A stretch of DNA of 60,789 nucleotides from Bradyrhizobium sp. AS23.2. Lineage in GTDB: Bacteria; Pseudomonadota; Alphaproteobacteria; Rhizobiales; Xanthobacteraceae. The notes beneath the pieces were generated by a model. It had not been told where the DNA came from. It worked only from the letters and a program-made list of their open reading frames with translations, and made no database searches. A program made the position numbers and the translations under genes. The stretch lies in assembly GCF_001908185.1 (NCBI RefSeq), contig NZ_LGHM01000156.1, positions 1-60,789 on the forward strand, given 5' to 3'. This document shows, piece after piece, positions 1-9,529 of the stretch (its first letter is position 1; each line of letters opens with the position of its first letter).

Positions 1-1
1 C

Positions 2-370
2 GAAAACTTCTTCGTCGAGGGGATGGAGGACGCCTTCTTTGAGGGCAGGCCCGCCATTCAGGAATTTCAGTTCACCAAGGACCCGGATGGGAAATTCGAA
101 GGGGTTATCGATGTCTTCGGTGACGGTTCCTTGTTTGCGATCTCGACCCCGGGACATACAGCGGGCCATGTCTCCTATCTCGCCCGCACTCCGACAGGTC
201 CGGTGCTCCTCACCGGCGACGCTTGCCACACGCGCTGGGGCTGGGAGCACGGCGTCGAACCTGGAAGTTTTACATTCGATCGGGACGAGGAACGGAAGAG
301 TTTGCTCGCGTTGAAGGCCCTGAGTCAACGTCATCCGAAGATGGTCGTGAACCTCGGTCATCAGCCTTGA
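2..370 (+). CDS. MBL-fold metallo-hydrolase, C-terminal part (5' end outside window)
   Basis: The reading frame is open from base 2, so the gene starts upstream of the window and only about 122 C-terminal residues are present. The motif STPGHTAGHVSYL is the metallo-beta-lactamase-fold motif that carries a metal-binding His. LLTGDACHTRWGWEHGVEPG follows, where the Asp would bridge the metals, and the final VNLGHQP would supply the last metal-binding His. This pattern resembles N-acyl-homoserine-lactonase-like and related MBL hydrolases. The substrate cannot be told from this fragment. The internal ATG at 23 is unlikely to be the start, because the frame continues upstream of it. Confidence 0.8.
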   Translation, partial: ENFFVEGMEDAFFEGRPAIQEFQFTKDPDGKFEGVIDVFGDGSLFAISTPGHTAGHVSYLARTPTGPVLLTGDACHTRWGWEHGVEPGSFTFDRDEERKSLLALKALSQRHPKMVVNLGHQP

Positions 371-1205
371 GTAACCAAAGCCGGCGCTGCGCAACGCTCG
401 GCACAGTCTACAGACCATCCGGACCTTCCTCGCCCGGCCTGAAGTCAGCCTCGCACTGAGGTGCCGGTACCAACCGGCGATCAATTCCGCTCCACGCCTC
501 TGGCCACCATGGCGGCATGGAACAACGTGCTTACTTAAATCGGAAACTTCAGCATACCTCTCTCTCCCTAGGATCGCTAAAGTTCGCGTAGGTTCGCCAC
601 CGTCTTCGTGTTCGCCCGCGAGACCCCGCGGCTGCGCTCCAACGCCTTCGAGCCCGGCTTCAATCCGAGTCCAGAGGCCCGACGAGAGTCTGCTTCTCCG
701 GCTGATAACGAAGGGCATCCTCCCGCCGTTCGTGCCCTTCGTGAAAAACTGGAGTGCACTTGGCCGCGCGGCGTGCGTACGTACAAAGATCCTGACCGCT
801 CCGTCAGCCCAAACGGGCGTAGGACGAGAACGGACATCCGGTGCAAGCGTCGATACAGGTTTCCGCGACCCGAACTTCGCCGAGCGGTGGTCGCCGAAAC
901 CCGTGCCTTCTACGCACCAACGTAATGTCGCTTATTGATGGCTGAGTCATTCCGGGTCAAGACCCGCAATACCTGCGGCGAGCAAATCTAGTCGGCTCTG
1001 CCCCTAAGAGCGGACCTCGTCGGGGCGTGCGAGATTTGTCGCGATGGGCCAAGAGGCGACATCGCAGGTTTGGTCTGATAGAGGCCGCCAATTGAGGCGG
1101 CCTTACTTCGGTAACAAGCCAAAATAGGCAAGAAGAAGCACCGCGACCTAATAGGGCCAAATCGCAGATGCCACCAGATACACAACGCGCACGAATTACT
1201 GAGAT
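371..1205. other. Gene-poor intergenic stretch
   Basis: No convincing gene is seen. The short ORFs on both strands overlap one another, lack ribosome-binding sites and have no recognisable motif. A fragment near 948-970 (cattccgggtcaagacccg) resembles one arm of the intergenic palindromes found elsewhere in the window. The region separates the MBL hydrolase from the converging end of the TonB operon. Confidence 0.5.
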
Positions 1206-1562
1206 TCAGAAGCCGCAATCCCTATACTGTTTTCCGGCGAGACGAAACCGCGAGCCCACTTCAACGAAGTCAACGTCCAGACATTGGTTTCCTCGACGGT
1301 ATTCGCCAAGGCCGTTACATTGAAGGTACTCAAGGTTTATTCGCCAGCGCTTTTCGCGCGGAGAGTAGGTTGCAAAGTCATGCTGGGCTCGGGCCGGTCC
1401 TTTGCAGATTGCAGTGATGTACTGTCGGACCTCAGCGGGCAAATCGTCTATATGACGGGGATCCCAAGGATCCTCCTTACTTGCGACACTGCCTTTGGAA
1501 ACAGCGGGCAGTTCACTGCAAATCAGAAGGCAAAGAGCCAGCAACAAGGTCCGGACTGTCAT
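1206..1562 (-). CDS. Small secreted cysteine-containing protein, function unknown
   Basis: A 118-residue protein with a clear N-terminal signal peptide (MTVRTLLLALCLLICSEL, then a likely cleavage near residues 20-22). The mature part has four cysteines (in ICKG, LQCNG, NQCLD and RDCGF), compatible with two disulfides in the periplasm or outside the cell. It starts 38 bases downstream of the tonB stop on the same strand, so it is probably the last gene of the receptor-exbBD-tonB operon. I do not recognise the family. A role linked to the uptake system is inferred only from position. Confidence 0.65.
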   Translation of the reverse strand: MTVRTLLLALCLLICSELPAVSKGSVASKEDPWDPRHIDDLPAEVRQYITAICKGPARAQHDFATYSPREKRWRINLEYLQCNGLGEYRRGNQCLDVDFVEVGSRFRLAGKQYRDCGF

Positions 1563-1600
1563 TCGACACTCCCGTCAAGTGCGACCCGGTGCCGGCGCCT

Positions 1601-2329
1601 TCAGCTGGACCGGGAAAAGTTGACCGGGGCGATGTAACTATCCTGCGCGCCCGGCTTGGCCGCAGGGAATGCCGGGAAGGGACTCGCGCGTCGAAGAATC
1701 TCGATCGCCTCCCGATCGAGTACATCGTTGCCCGACGACTTCGTTACAGTGCTGGCGATCACATCGCCCGCGCGGTTCAGCACAAATCTCACGATGACCG
1801 TGCCTGACTTGCCGCGCGCGGCCGAGGGGTAGCGCTTGAACTTTTGCAGATGGCCGAACACCAGCGCGTTATAGGCGTTCGAACCTGCTTCCGTGAACTG
1901 TCCGATATGCTCGCTCTTTGGCGGCGCGCGGGTTTCCGGCGCGGGCGGTTGAGGCACCGGCTTCGGTTCGTCCAACTCCTTCTCGACCTTTGGCAGCGTG
2001 ACTTCGGCCTCTTGTGCCGGCGGCGGTGGCTGCACCACCGGCTCCTCCTGCTTCTCCTCGACCTTGGGCGGTTCCGGTGGTGCGGCCTCGGCCTGCTGCA
2101 TGGTTGGCCCGACGGCGATGTCCTGGTCGTGAATCTCGGGCGAACTGCTTTCGACCGGCGCCAATGTCACCGCGATGGCGGGCAGGATGTTCGGTTCGAC
2201 CGGCCTGCGGACATACCACAACGCAACCGTGGCCACGACCGCCGCGTGCGCCATCAGGATCGTCACGCCGGCAAATGTCCAGCGGGAAAGTCCGCGCCGT
2301 TCTGGCAAATGCAGTTCAAACGCGTTCAT
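1601..2329 (-). CDS. tonB: Energy transducer TonB
   Basis: A 242-residue protein with the standard TonB layout: a short cytoplasmic N-terminus, one membrane helix at about residues 18-40, a long Pro/Glu/Lys-rich periplasm-spanning region (about 70-150), and a C-terminal TonB domain (about 158-240) with YPSAARGKSGTVIVRFVLNR and a DREAIEILRRASPFPAFP segment typical of the family. It would couple the inner-membrane proton gradient to the outer-membrane receptor encoded upstream. Its ATG overlaps the exbD stop by four bases, which indicates translational coupling. Confidence 0.93.
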   Translation of the reverse strand: MNAFELHLPERRGLSRWTFAGVTILMAHAAVVATVALWYVRRPVEPNILPAIAVTLAPVESSSPEIHDQDIAVGPTMQQAEAAPPEPPKVEEKQEEPVVQPPPPAQEAEVTLPKVEKELDEPKPVPQPPAPETRAPPKSEHIGQFTEAGSNAYNALVFGHLQKFKRYPSAARGKSGTVIVRFVLNRAGDVIASTVTKSSGNDVLDREAIEILRRASPFPAFPAAKPGAQDSYIAPVNFSRSS

Positions 2330-2760
2330 GGCTTGGCTGTCGGCGTTTCCAGACCGACCAAAGCGAGCTTGAGATATCCGGCGTCGCGCAGGCTGTTCAT
2401 CACCTCCATGAGCGCGCCATAGCTGAGGGTCTTGTCTCCGCGGACGAAAATCGTTTCGTCCCTATGATTGTTGGTGGCGGAATCGAGCGCGGCCGAAAGC
2501 TCCCCGCGCGGCACCAAGGTCTCGCCAACCGCAATGGTCTCGTCCGGCTTGATGGTCACGAAGACGGGCTTGTCCGGCCGCGGCTGCTCCGGCGCGGTAC
2601 TGGCGGGCAGGTTGACTCCGATGTCGACAGTGGCAAGCGGTGCCGCCACCATGAAGATGATCAAGAGCACGAGGATGACGTCGATGAACGGCGTGACGTT
2701 GATCTCGTGTTGGATTTCGAGATCGTCGCTGCCCGAACGTTGTCCGAGACGTATGGCCAT
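2326..2760 (-). CDS. exbD: Biopolymer transporter ExbD
   Basis: A 144-residue ExbD/TolR-family protein. It has a short cytoplasmic start, one membrane helix (about 22-44), and a periplasmic domain. The segment INVTPFIDVILVLLIIFMV contains the conserved membrane Asp used for proton conduction. Residues 90-144 carry the usual FVRGDKTLSYGALMEVMNSL region. It forms the proton-driven motor with ExbB and TonB. It lies 4 bases after exbB and overlaps tonB, in one minus-strand operon. Confidence 0.95.
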   Translation of the reverse strand: MAIRLGQRSGSDDLEIQHEINVTPFIDVILVLLIIFMVAAPLATVDIGVNLPASTAPEQPRPDKPVFVTIKPDETIAVGETLVPRGELSAALDSATNNHRDETIFVRGDKTLSYGALMEVMNSLRDAGYLKLALVGLETPTAKP

Positions 2761-2764
2761 GCTG

Positions 2765-3574
<810 letters not shown>

Positions 3575-3620
3575 ATGGTTCTCTTTTCCGTTGTCCTTGT
3601 GGATCACCCCCTGCTCCCGC

Positions 3621-6038
3621 TCATATCTTCTGTGAGATGCCGACGAAGAAACCGCGCCGCGGTCCGAATTGCGGCGCGAACACGCCGATGCCGGACCCGT
3701 CCCTGATTTCGTAGATCTTGTCGAAAAGGTTCACGATGTCGAACCGCACTGTGGTCGGTTTGTTCGGCGCGACGAAATGGAAATCGTGCGACACGCCGAC
3801 ATTGACCTGCGTGTAGGACGGCACGTGATCGGTATTGGCGAAGCCGGAGCGAAGTCCGCTGCCATAGATCATCGACGCGGTAAACTTCGTATCGTACCAT
3901 TGATAGGATGCGCCGGCCGAAGCCGTCACCCACTGACTGTGGTCGGTGTGTATGTAGTGGGTGGCGATATAGGCCAGCTCGTCCGGATCGAACAGGAACT
4001 GGTTCGAGACGATATTGGTGCCGATCTGGCGCGCCCAGGCCACGTTGCCGTAGAGCTTGAGATTGCCATTGGTATAGCTCGCCTTGAATTCGAGGCCGAC
4101 ATTGTTCGCTTTGGCATAGTTGAAGCCATCGAGCACATAGGCTTGGCCGAACTGCCCGTCATCGAGCAGATCACGCGCCAGCTTCACGTAGCCGTCGAGG
4201 CCGACTTCGAGGCCAGGAATCGGCCAGATCTTCTGAACCACGCCGGCATCGAAGACGTGGGCCCGTTCCGGCAGCACCGGATCGTTCTGAGTGACCGCTG
4301 GCGCAGCCACCGTGCCCTGGAACAGCGCTATATTGGTCGGCGCTGCAATCACCTGCTGCGGCGGCGTGAAGGTCCGCGCGTAGCCGGCATGAACAGTGGT
4401 GCCGTCCAGGGGCACCCAGGTTAGGCTGATGCGCGGGCTGAACTGATTGGCGTCGACGTATTGCCACATCTGGTCGAAGCGCAAGCCGGCGTTGAGGGTC
4501 AGGTTGTTGGTGATCTTCCATTCGTCCTGCACATAGGCGCCGAACAGCCAGCCGAGCTTGCTGGAGGAATCGTAGATGGTGACGGGTGGAAGCGGTGCGC
4601 CCGTGGTGGGGTCGAACGCCTGACCACCGCTCACCGGATCACTGGGGAACGTCGTGTTGATGCCGGTGACCAGGGACCGCTCGGCGCTCGTGGTGAACCC
4701 AAACCGCAGCGTGTGCGCGTCGGCGATGCGCCATGCGGTATCTTCCTGGATGCCGTTGACGTAGCTCTGACGGTACACGCTCGATGAAATGCCGTTGATG
4801 AGCAGGTCACCGGTCGGGTCGGGCCAGAAGTGGAGCTGGCTGTAGCGGTTGAAATAGGAAAGCTGGTAGTCGATGCCTTCGGCCGAGTGCTGGTAAGCCA
4901 CGACGTTGAATTGATTGAGTTCGGACTGCCGCTCGTTGAGAAGCGCGGAATTGAAGCTGGTTATGTTCCCTAACTGGAAGTTGGACGGCTGCCCGGGATT
5001 GTTGGGAATCTGGTACAGCGCGTTCGAGACGCCTCCGATATAGGTGATGCGGCTGTTGGGGTCGATCACCGTCGAGACATAGGCAAAGCCCTTTTCCTGT
5101 TGCGTGCGGTCGTGAATGGCCTCATTTGCGGGCGTCGGATTCTCGATGCCGAGATTGTTGTAGAGATAGCGACCCGACACGTAATACTGCGTTTGTCCCA
5201 CCGTGCCACCGTATTCGGCGAACGGCGTGATGGTCTGGTGGCTGCCGCCATAGACGCTGACCTTGCCGGAATTGTCGAACGCGTCCGCCTTGGTCGTAAT
5301 ATCCAGCACGCCGGCTGTGCGCAGGCCATATTGCGCCGGCAGCGCGCCCGTCAGCAGGGCCATGTTGCCGACGATACCCGTGTCGAGGATTTGCCCGAAA
5401 CCGCCGACGCCGTCGGGCAGCATGATCCCGTTGATGCGGTATTGCAGATTAGCGTGCTCGTTGCGCACATGCAGTTCGCCGCTCGCCGCCGAATCCTGGT
5501 GCACGCCCGGGAACTGCAACAGCGCCTTGTCCAGCGTAGTGTTGTTGCCCTGCGGCAGGGATTCGATGGCCTGATGGCTCATCTCGTAAGAACCGGACCC
5601 TATCGGCGGGAAAATGTTTTGGCGGGCTGCATCGAACTTCTGGTTCTGCTGGGCGACGACCTGCGCTTGGGTCGCCGCCTCGCTCGGTGCCTGGGTCTGT
5701 GTCGGCGCGGACGGCTGGCGGCGCACCACCTGGCGCGGTGGTGGCGTTCGCGGCGGCCGCCGCTCGGCGGGTGCGACCACGCGCGTTTCGGGCAGGACAT
5801 TGCCGCCCTGCGCTTGGGGCGGAGGCGACGGGGTCTGATCCGTGGCAGGAGGGCTCTGCTGCGGTAATGGCTGGGTCGGAGCCGGCGTTTCGGGCGCGGA
5901 TGGGGAGGCGGATGGTTGCGGCGTCGGCGAGGCGGCGCCGGCTTGCGCGAGCGCGGGGACATCTGACGCTGCGACCAGCGCAAGCGTCGACACGGTTACG
6001 AGAAGGCTGCGCGGGATGCGCAAAGGGGCGAAGTACAT
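3621..6038 (-). CDS. TonB-dependent outer-membrane receptor
   Basis: An outer-membrane receptor of 805 residues. I start it at 6038 (MYFAPLRIPRS) because an AGGAA ribosome-binding site precedes it and a signal peptide ending in ALAQA follows directly; the longer frame from 6086 would put 16 residues before the signal. After a Pro/Thr/Gln-rich linker (about 30-120), the plug domain includes QQNGVNTTLDKALLQ-like and RINGIMLPDGVGGFGQILDT stretches, followed by a beta-barrel ending in GFFVGISQKI. The substrate is not evident. The co-transcribed DUF2946 protein suggests a metal or metallophore, which is inference only. Confidence 0.93.
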   Translation of the reverse strand: MYFAPLRIPRSLLVTVSTLALVAASDVPALAQAGAASPTPQPSASPSAPETPAPTQPLPQQSPPATDQTPSPPPQAQGGNVLPETRVVAPAERRPPRTPPPRQVVRRQPSAPTQTQAPSEAATQAQVVAQQNQKFDAARQNIFPPIGSGSYEMSHQAIESLPQGNNTTLDKALLQFPGVHQDSAASGELHVRNEHANLQYRINGIMLPDGVGGFGQILDTGIVGNMALLTGALPAQYGLRTAGVLDITTKADAFDNSGKVSVYGGSHQTITPFAEYGGTVGQTQYYVSGRYLYNNLGIENPTPANEAIHDRTQQEKGFAYVSTVIDPNSRITYIGGVSNALYQIPNNPGQPSNFQLGNITSFNSALLNERQSELNQFNVVAYQHSAEGIDYQLSYFNRYSQLHFWPDPTGDLLINGISSSVYRQSYVNGIQEDTAWRIADAHTLRFGFTTSAERSLVTGINTTFPSDPVSGGQAFDPTTGAPLPPVTIYDSSSKLGWLFGAYVQDEWKITNNLTLNAGLRFDQMWQYVDANQFSPRISLTWVPLDGTTVHAGYARTFTPPQQVIAAPTNIALFQGTVAAPAVTQNDPVLPERAHVFDAGVVQKIWPIPGLEVGLDGYVKLARDLLDDGQFGQAYVLDGFNYAKANNVGLEFKASYTNGNLKLYGNVAWARQIGTNIVSNQFLFDPDELAYIATHYIHTDHSQWVTASAGASYQWYDTKFTASMIYGSGLRSGFANTDHVPSYTQVNVGVSHDFHFVAPNKPTTVRFDIVNLFDKIYEIRDGSGIGVFAPQFGPRRGFFVGISQKI

Positions 6039-6162
6039 GAGATTCCTGACTGAGCTGATGCAGGGCTGCGGGGCAAGACAACGCAAGCGATGCTGAGCGA
6101 TGGAACCTCGGCCGATGGCGACGACAGTTTGAGTGCAGCGCTACGCGACCGAGGCAGCGGTG

Positions 6163-6558
6163 TCAGGAAATCGGGGGGCCGCGGGATTGAAAGGCCGAGC
6201 GGTGCGGCTGAGGGATTGCATACTCGTGCTCGACCGCACGATCGACCGACACCTCGGCGAGCGTGACGGGTAGTGCAGGCGGTGTCGCCGCCAGCGCGTT
6301 CCCCATCGCCGCGCTGGCGATGCAGATCGGACAGAGATAGTCCACCCCGTCGGCAGGGTGTTTTGGCGTCCGATCGTGAACGTCTGGCGTGCTCGGCGCG
6401 GCGAGGGCAACCTGGCTTAGACCTGAGCCCGTGCCGCCAATGGCGTGAACGTGACCAAAGGACAACGCAAAGTTAATGGCGAGCGCAATCAGCGCCGCCC
6501 ATGAACCCTGTCTGATATTGTCCCTGAACCAGCCCATTCGAACCCGAATCGTAACCAT
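6163..6558 (-). CDS. DUF2946-type small membrane/periplasmic protein
   Basis: A small protein with one hydrophobic N-terminal segment (WAALIALAINFALSFGHVHA) and a CPIC motif in DYLCPICIASAAMGNALA. This arrangement is characteristic of the DUF2946 family as I know it, whose members often sit beside TonB-dependent receptors and copper-related genes. The start is uncertain: ATGs at 6609, 6558 and 6537 are all in frame, and the family start nearest MGWFRDN favours 6558 or 6537. It lies 124 bases upstream of the receptor on the same strand, so it may be the first gene of the uptake operon. The CxxC and His residues could bind a metal. Confidence 0.75.
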   Translation of the reverse strand: MVTIRVRMGWFRDNIRQGSWAALIALAINFALSFGHVHAIGGTGSGLSQVALAAPSTPDVHDRTPKHPADGVDYLCPICIASAAMGNALAATPPALPVTLAEVSVDRAVEHEYAIPQPHRSAFQSRGPPIS

Positions 6559-6609
6559 TCTGGATGGGCACTCGCCTGAGCATCTTATCTGACCTGTCGG
6601 CTCGGTCAA

Positions 6610-7350
6610 TCAGTGCCGGGCGACGTGGCCTACTGATCGAAGCTTGCGGCCTGCAATCAGCGCGGCCGGCGTCGGCGAGCAAAGCCCGCAAATGAAGCTG
6701 GGACGTATCGTCGTGTGCGATATCCAGCTCGGTTTGCCGCCTCCGCCGCTCGTACAATTGCGACGCTGCCACGTGCGTCGAGTCACGTGCCGCTCCAGAA
6801 ATCGAGCGAAAATGCAGAAAACGGGCTTGAGTCCGGCAGTTCCGAATAGGACCGCTTTGGGTCCAGACTCGGAAGTCGTGGCCGGTCCGAGCTATGTCCG
6901 GTTTACCCTTAGAAGCGGCGGAAAAGCGGACATGCCAATATCGACGCTTCGGGCCTACAGCGGTCCGTCAATTCTATGGCCGAAAGGGCCTCACATTCGT
7001 CAACCGTAGAGCGGCGCCGCTTTGCCCCCAGGATTTGAACCTAGCCAGGGGCGTCGCACAAGCGGCCACCCCCGCGATTTGGATTTCCCGATGTCGCGAA
7101 CCTCCGCCACCGTGCCAGGTGATCACGCTATCATACTAAGGACAAACAGCGGTTCATCGTGTCGGTGGTTGCGTATGATTCCCTCCCTGGGCTCCAACGC
7201 TTCTCGACACTTTGACCACCTGATGATCACTTCAGACTAGCGGATAGCCGCGATTGCTTTCGCAAAGGTTTGGCGGCGATTCCGACGCTGTCCACATGAC
7301 CTTGCCACGAATTGAATTGGGCAACATTCGCCAGCCCGATGATGGGTGAC
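6610..7350. other. Intergenic stretch with no gene; possible tRNA-like fragment
   Basis: No supported gene is seen. The only notable item is at about 7022-7047. Read on the minus strand it gives CTAGG-TTCAAAT-CCTGG followed by GGGCA, which can fold as a five-pair tRNA T-arm with a standard seven-base loop. No D-arm or anticodon arm accompanies it. It lies beyond the stop of the truncated integrase gene, so it could be an old attachment-site remnant. Confidence 0.4.
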
Positions 7351-7905
7351 TCAGCGCTGCGTGCCCCCCTTGATCGGAATCACCTTCTTGGGATCGAGCC
7401 AGCGGTCGATCCGATCAGCCCAATGCTGCATCAGCTTCGTGCGCGAGCCGATCAGCGCGAGCGGTCCGTGCTTCTTGTAGAGACCTTCCACAGTAGAGTT
7501 ATCGAGATGCGCGAGCTGCAGCTCGACGACATCGCCATCCCATGCCTTGGCGTCCTTGATCTCTTCGTGGTGGGACAGGGTCGAGAAGGTGGCCCGGAAT
7601 CCGTGGGCACAATGATCAGTCTTGGTGTCAATGGCAAGCAGCCGCAAGCGCTTGTTGAGCGTGTTGTTTGATAGCGGCGCGTCCTTCGAGCAGGAAAACG
7701 CGTACCGACGATGGCCGGTCAGCTTCTGAACGCTGCGAAGAATTGCGAGTGCCTGCCGGGACAGAGGCACGACATGGCCCCAACCGGTCTTCATCTTGAC
7801 GGCCGGAATAGTCCAGCGTTCGGCATCGCAACCGACCTCGCTCCACTCCATTTCATTGACCATGCCGGGGCGGGGAATGGTCAGCGCATCGAAGCGCAAT
7901 CCCAA
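7351..7905 (-). pseudogene. Tyrosine recombinase (P4-type integrase), catalytic-domain remnant
   Basis: About 184 residues corresponding to the C-terminal catalytic domain of a P4-like site-specific integrase. Recognisable elements are LTIPRPGM (first catalytic Arg), EMEWSEV...WTIPAVKMKT, HVVPLSRQAL, the H-x-x-R box in AHGFRATFSTL, QLAHLDNSTVEGLY with the third His and the nucleophile Tyr, and a QHWADRIDRWL tail. The N-terminal arm-binding and core-binding domains are absent. Just upstream, another frame continues a plausible family sequence, suggesting frameshift decay. It lies on the 3' side of tRNA-Leu, as expected for such elements. Confidence 0.8.
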
Positions 7906-8166
7906 CCACGATCGTTCCGTCGAATGCCATCATGCGCCTGTGTATCGCGCGTAGCTGCGAATGGCCTAGCTTCAACCTGTTGGCGGTCAGGCGCTCTTAA
8001 AGAGAGAATAACTCTGCAAAAGGACGGAGCGGCCGCCTGAAGCTGCTCCGAAAGCCGTTGCCAGCGCGATTTCGTCTCTACGCATTCTTCTCAAAACGCA
8101 CAGTTGTCTGTCTAAGCCGTACAGCCGTCGCTAGGTTTGGAAGCGGACAATGCATGAGCAGAGGCG

Positions 8167-8443
8167 ATGATGAAAACAGCGGTTGTGATCGGAGTAGGGC
8201 CAGAGCGCGGCTGGGCGCCCAACTATGCAAGCGATTGCGGCTGACGGCCTGAGAGTGACCATCGCCGGGCGAACGCAGGCGGCCATCGATTTGCTTGCGC
8301 AAGAGATCGCGCGAAACGGGGGACAGGCGGTCCCAGTCGTCACGGACGCGACCAACGAGGCGACACCAGAAGGCTATTCGACGCGGCTGGCGATGATCTG
8401 GATCTCGCGATCTACAACGCGGGTAACAATACGCCGGGCACGA
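8167..8443 (+). pseudogene. Short-chain dehydrogenase/reductase, frameshifted remnant
   Basis: Pieces of an SDR N-terminus are spread over three frames. MMKTAVVIGVGPERG (8167 onward) is the nucleotide-binding Gly motif region. A second frame gives LGAQLCKR, and a third gives IAADGLRVTIAGRTQAAIDL and VPVVTDATNEA (about 8232-8365). Another shift leads to RLFDAAGDDLDLAIYNAGNN (about 8373-8432), containing the conserved NAG motif. No catalytic Tyr-x-x-x-Lys region follows. At least three frame changes in under 280 bases make this a dead gene rather than sequencing noise. Confidence 0.75.
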
Positions 8444-8635
8444 CGTGTTCGGGGTGGCGTTCGCGCCATGGTTCTTGCGGCCATCTGCTCAATTCCCTCG
8501 TTCGGCATAGCGAAATTCGCCGTGAATGTTTGCTCCCCCGATACCAACAAAAATGCCAACAAAACGGGCGGCTGTGGTGAAAACCAGAAATCTAGTTTCG
8601 GCCGTAAGTTATTGTTATTATTGATGTTTTCAGCT

Positions 8636-8720
8636 TGGTGCCCCTGGCCGGAATCGAACCAGCACTCCTTGCGGAACTCGATTTTGAGTCGAGCGCGTCT
8701 ACCAGTTCCGCCACAGGGGC
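8636..8720 (-). tRNA. tRNA-Leu (anticodon CAA)
   Basis: Read on the minus strand, the seven-pair acceptor stem GCCCCTG/CAGGGGC closes the molecule, with discriminator A and an encoded CCA at 8636-8638. The anticodon stem CTCGA/TCGAG encloses the loop CTCAAAA, giving anticodon CAA at 8684-8686, which reads UUG leucine codons. The T-arm is GCTGG-TTCGATT-CCGGC. A long variable arm (TTCCGCAAGGAGT region) fits a class II leucine tRNA. Total length is 85 bases including CCA. Its 3' end faces the truncated integrase. Confidence 0.97.
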
Positions 8721-8878
8721 CCTCGGTCGGCCCCTCGGATGAGGACGTCGCGAAGCGGGCGGACTATAGCCATGGACAGGGCGGGGTCAACCCGCGCCAA
8801 ATTGATCCCGGCTGTTCTCGACAGCCGCGTGGGCCGGGGTTAGAGGCTTAACAGCGTGACCCACCGGAAGAGGCTGCC

Positions 8879-9421
8879 GTGACGACCCAGAGTGCCGCAA
8901 TGCCTGCCTTCAGGCCGGGGGCCGCGAACCCCGCGCTGACCGCCTCGCTCCTGGTTACGGTGATTGCAGCAGCCACGATCGCGGGCGCCTGGTTCTTCCA
9001 GCTCGTGCTGGGGATCGTGCCATGTCCGCTCTGCCTGGAGCAGCGCTACGCGTACTATCTCGCGATCCCGCTCGGCTTGCTCGTCGTGCTCGCGGCGCGG
9101 GGCGGTGCGCCGCGGCCGCTGCTGCTCGCAGGTCTTGCGATCCTCGCGCTGGCGACGCTCGCCAATGCCGGCCTCGGCGTCTATCACTCCGGCGTCGAAT
9201 GGGGGTTCTGGAAGGGGCCGACCGATTGCTCCGGTCCCGTCGTCAATCTCGGCAGCGCCAATGATCTGCTCTCGCGGCTCGACACCGTGAAGGTGGTGCG
9301 CTGCGACGAGGTGCAGTGGCGCTTCCTCGGCCTCTCGCTCGCCGGCTACAACGTGCTGATCTCGCTCTTGATGGCCGCAATCGCCGCGTGGGGATTTGCG
9401 GCGACGGCTAAGCGCACGTAG
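8879..9421 (+). CDS. dsbB: Disulfide bond formation protein B (DsbB)
   Basis: A 180-residue inner-membrane protein with four predicted membrane helices. The first periplasmic loop carries CPLC at residues 49-52, the quinone-linked redox pair of DsbB, and the second loop has C117 and C142, the pair that oxidises DsbA. The GTG start at 8879 is preceded by GGAAGAGG. It would reoxidise periplasmic DsbA-type oxidases with electrons passed to quinone. A DsbA-like protein lies about 4 kb downstream, not in the same operon. Confidence 0.92.
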   Translation: MTTQSAAMPAFRPGAANPALTASLLVTVIAAATIAGAWFFQLVLGIVPCPLCLEQRYAYYLAIPLGLLVVLAARGGAPRPLLLAGLAILALATLANAGLGVYHSGVEWGFWKGPTDCSGPVVNLGSANDLLSRLDTVKVVRCDEVQWRFLGLSLAGYNVLISLLMAAIAAWGFAATAKRT

Positions 9422-9429
9422 GTGCAGTA

Positions 9430-9515
9430 GGGTGGGCCAAGCGCAGCGTGCCCACCATTTTCAACGACACCGCGGAAGCGTGGTGGGCACGGCGCAAGCG
9501 CGCCCTTGCCCACCC
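9430..9515. repeat. Intergenic palindromic repeat, GTGGGC...GCCCAC type
   Basis: GGGTGGGCCAAGCGCAGCGT followed by GCCCACC, then, after a short spacer, GGTGGGCACGGCGCAAGCG and TGCCCACCC. It consists of two nested inverted pairs between the dsbB stop and the converging AbrB-type gene. A second copy lies at 49777-49865. The element can form a strong hairpin and may act as a terminator between the convergent genes. Confidence 0.8.
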
Positions 9516-9529
9516 GAGACTGAGCTCTG

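Noticed and set aside
577..938. Short overlapping ORFs in the first gap
   Set aside because: There is no ribosome-binding site, no motif, and they compete on both strands.
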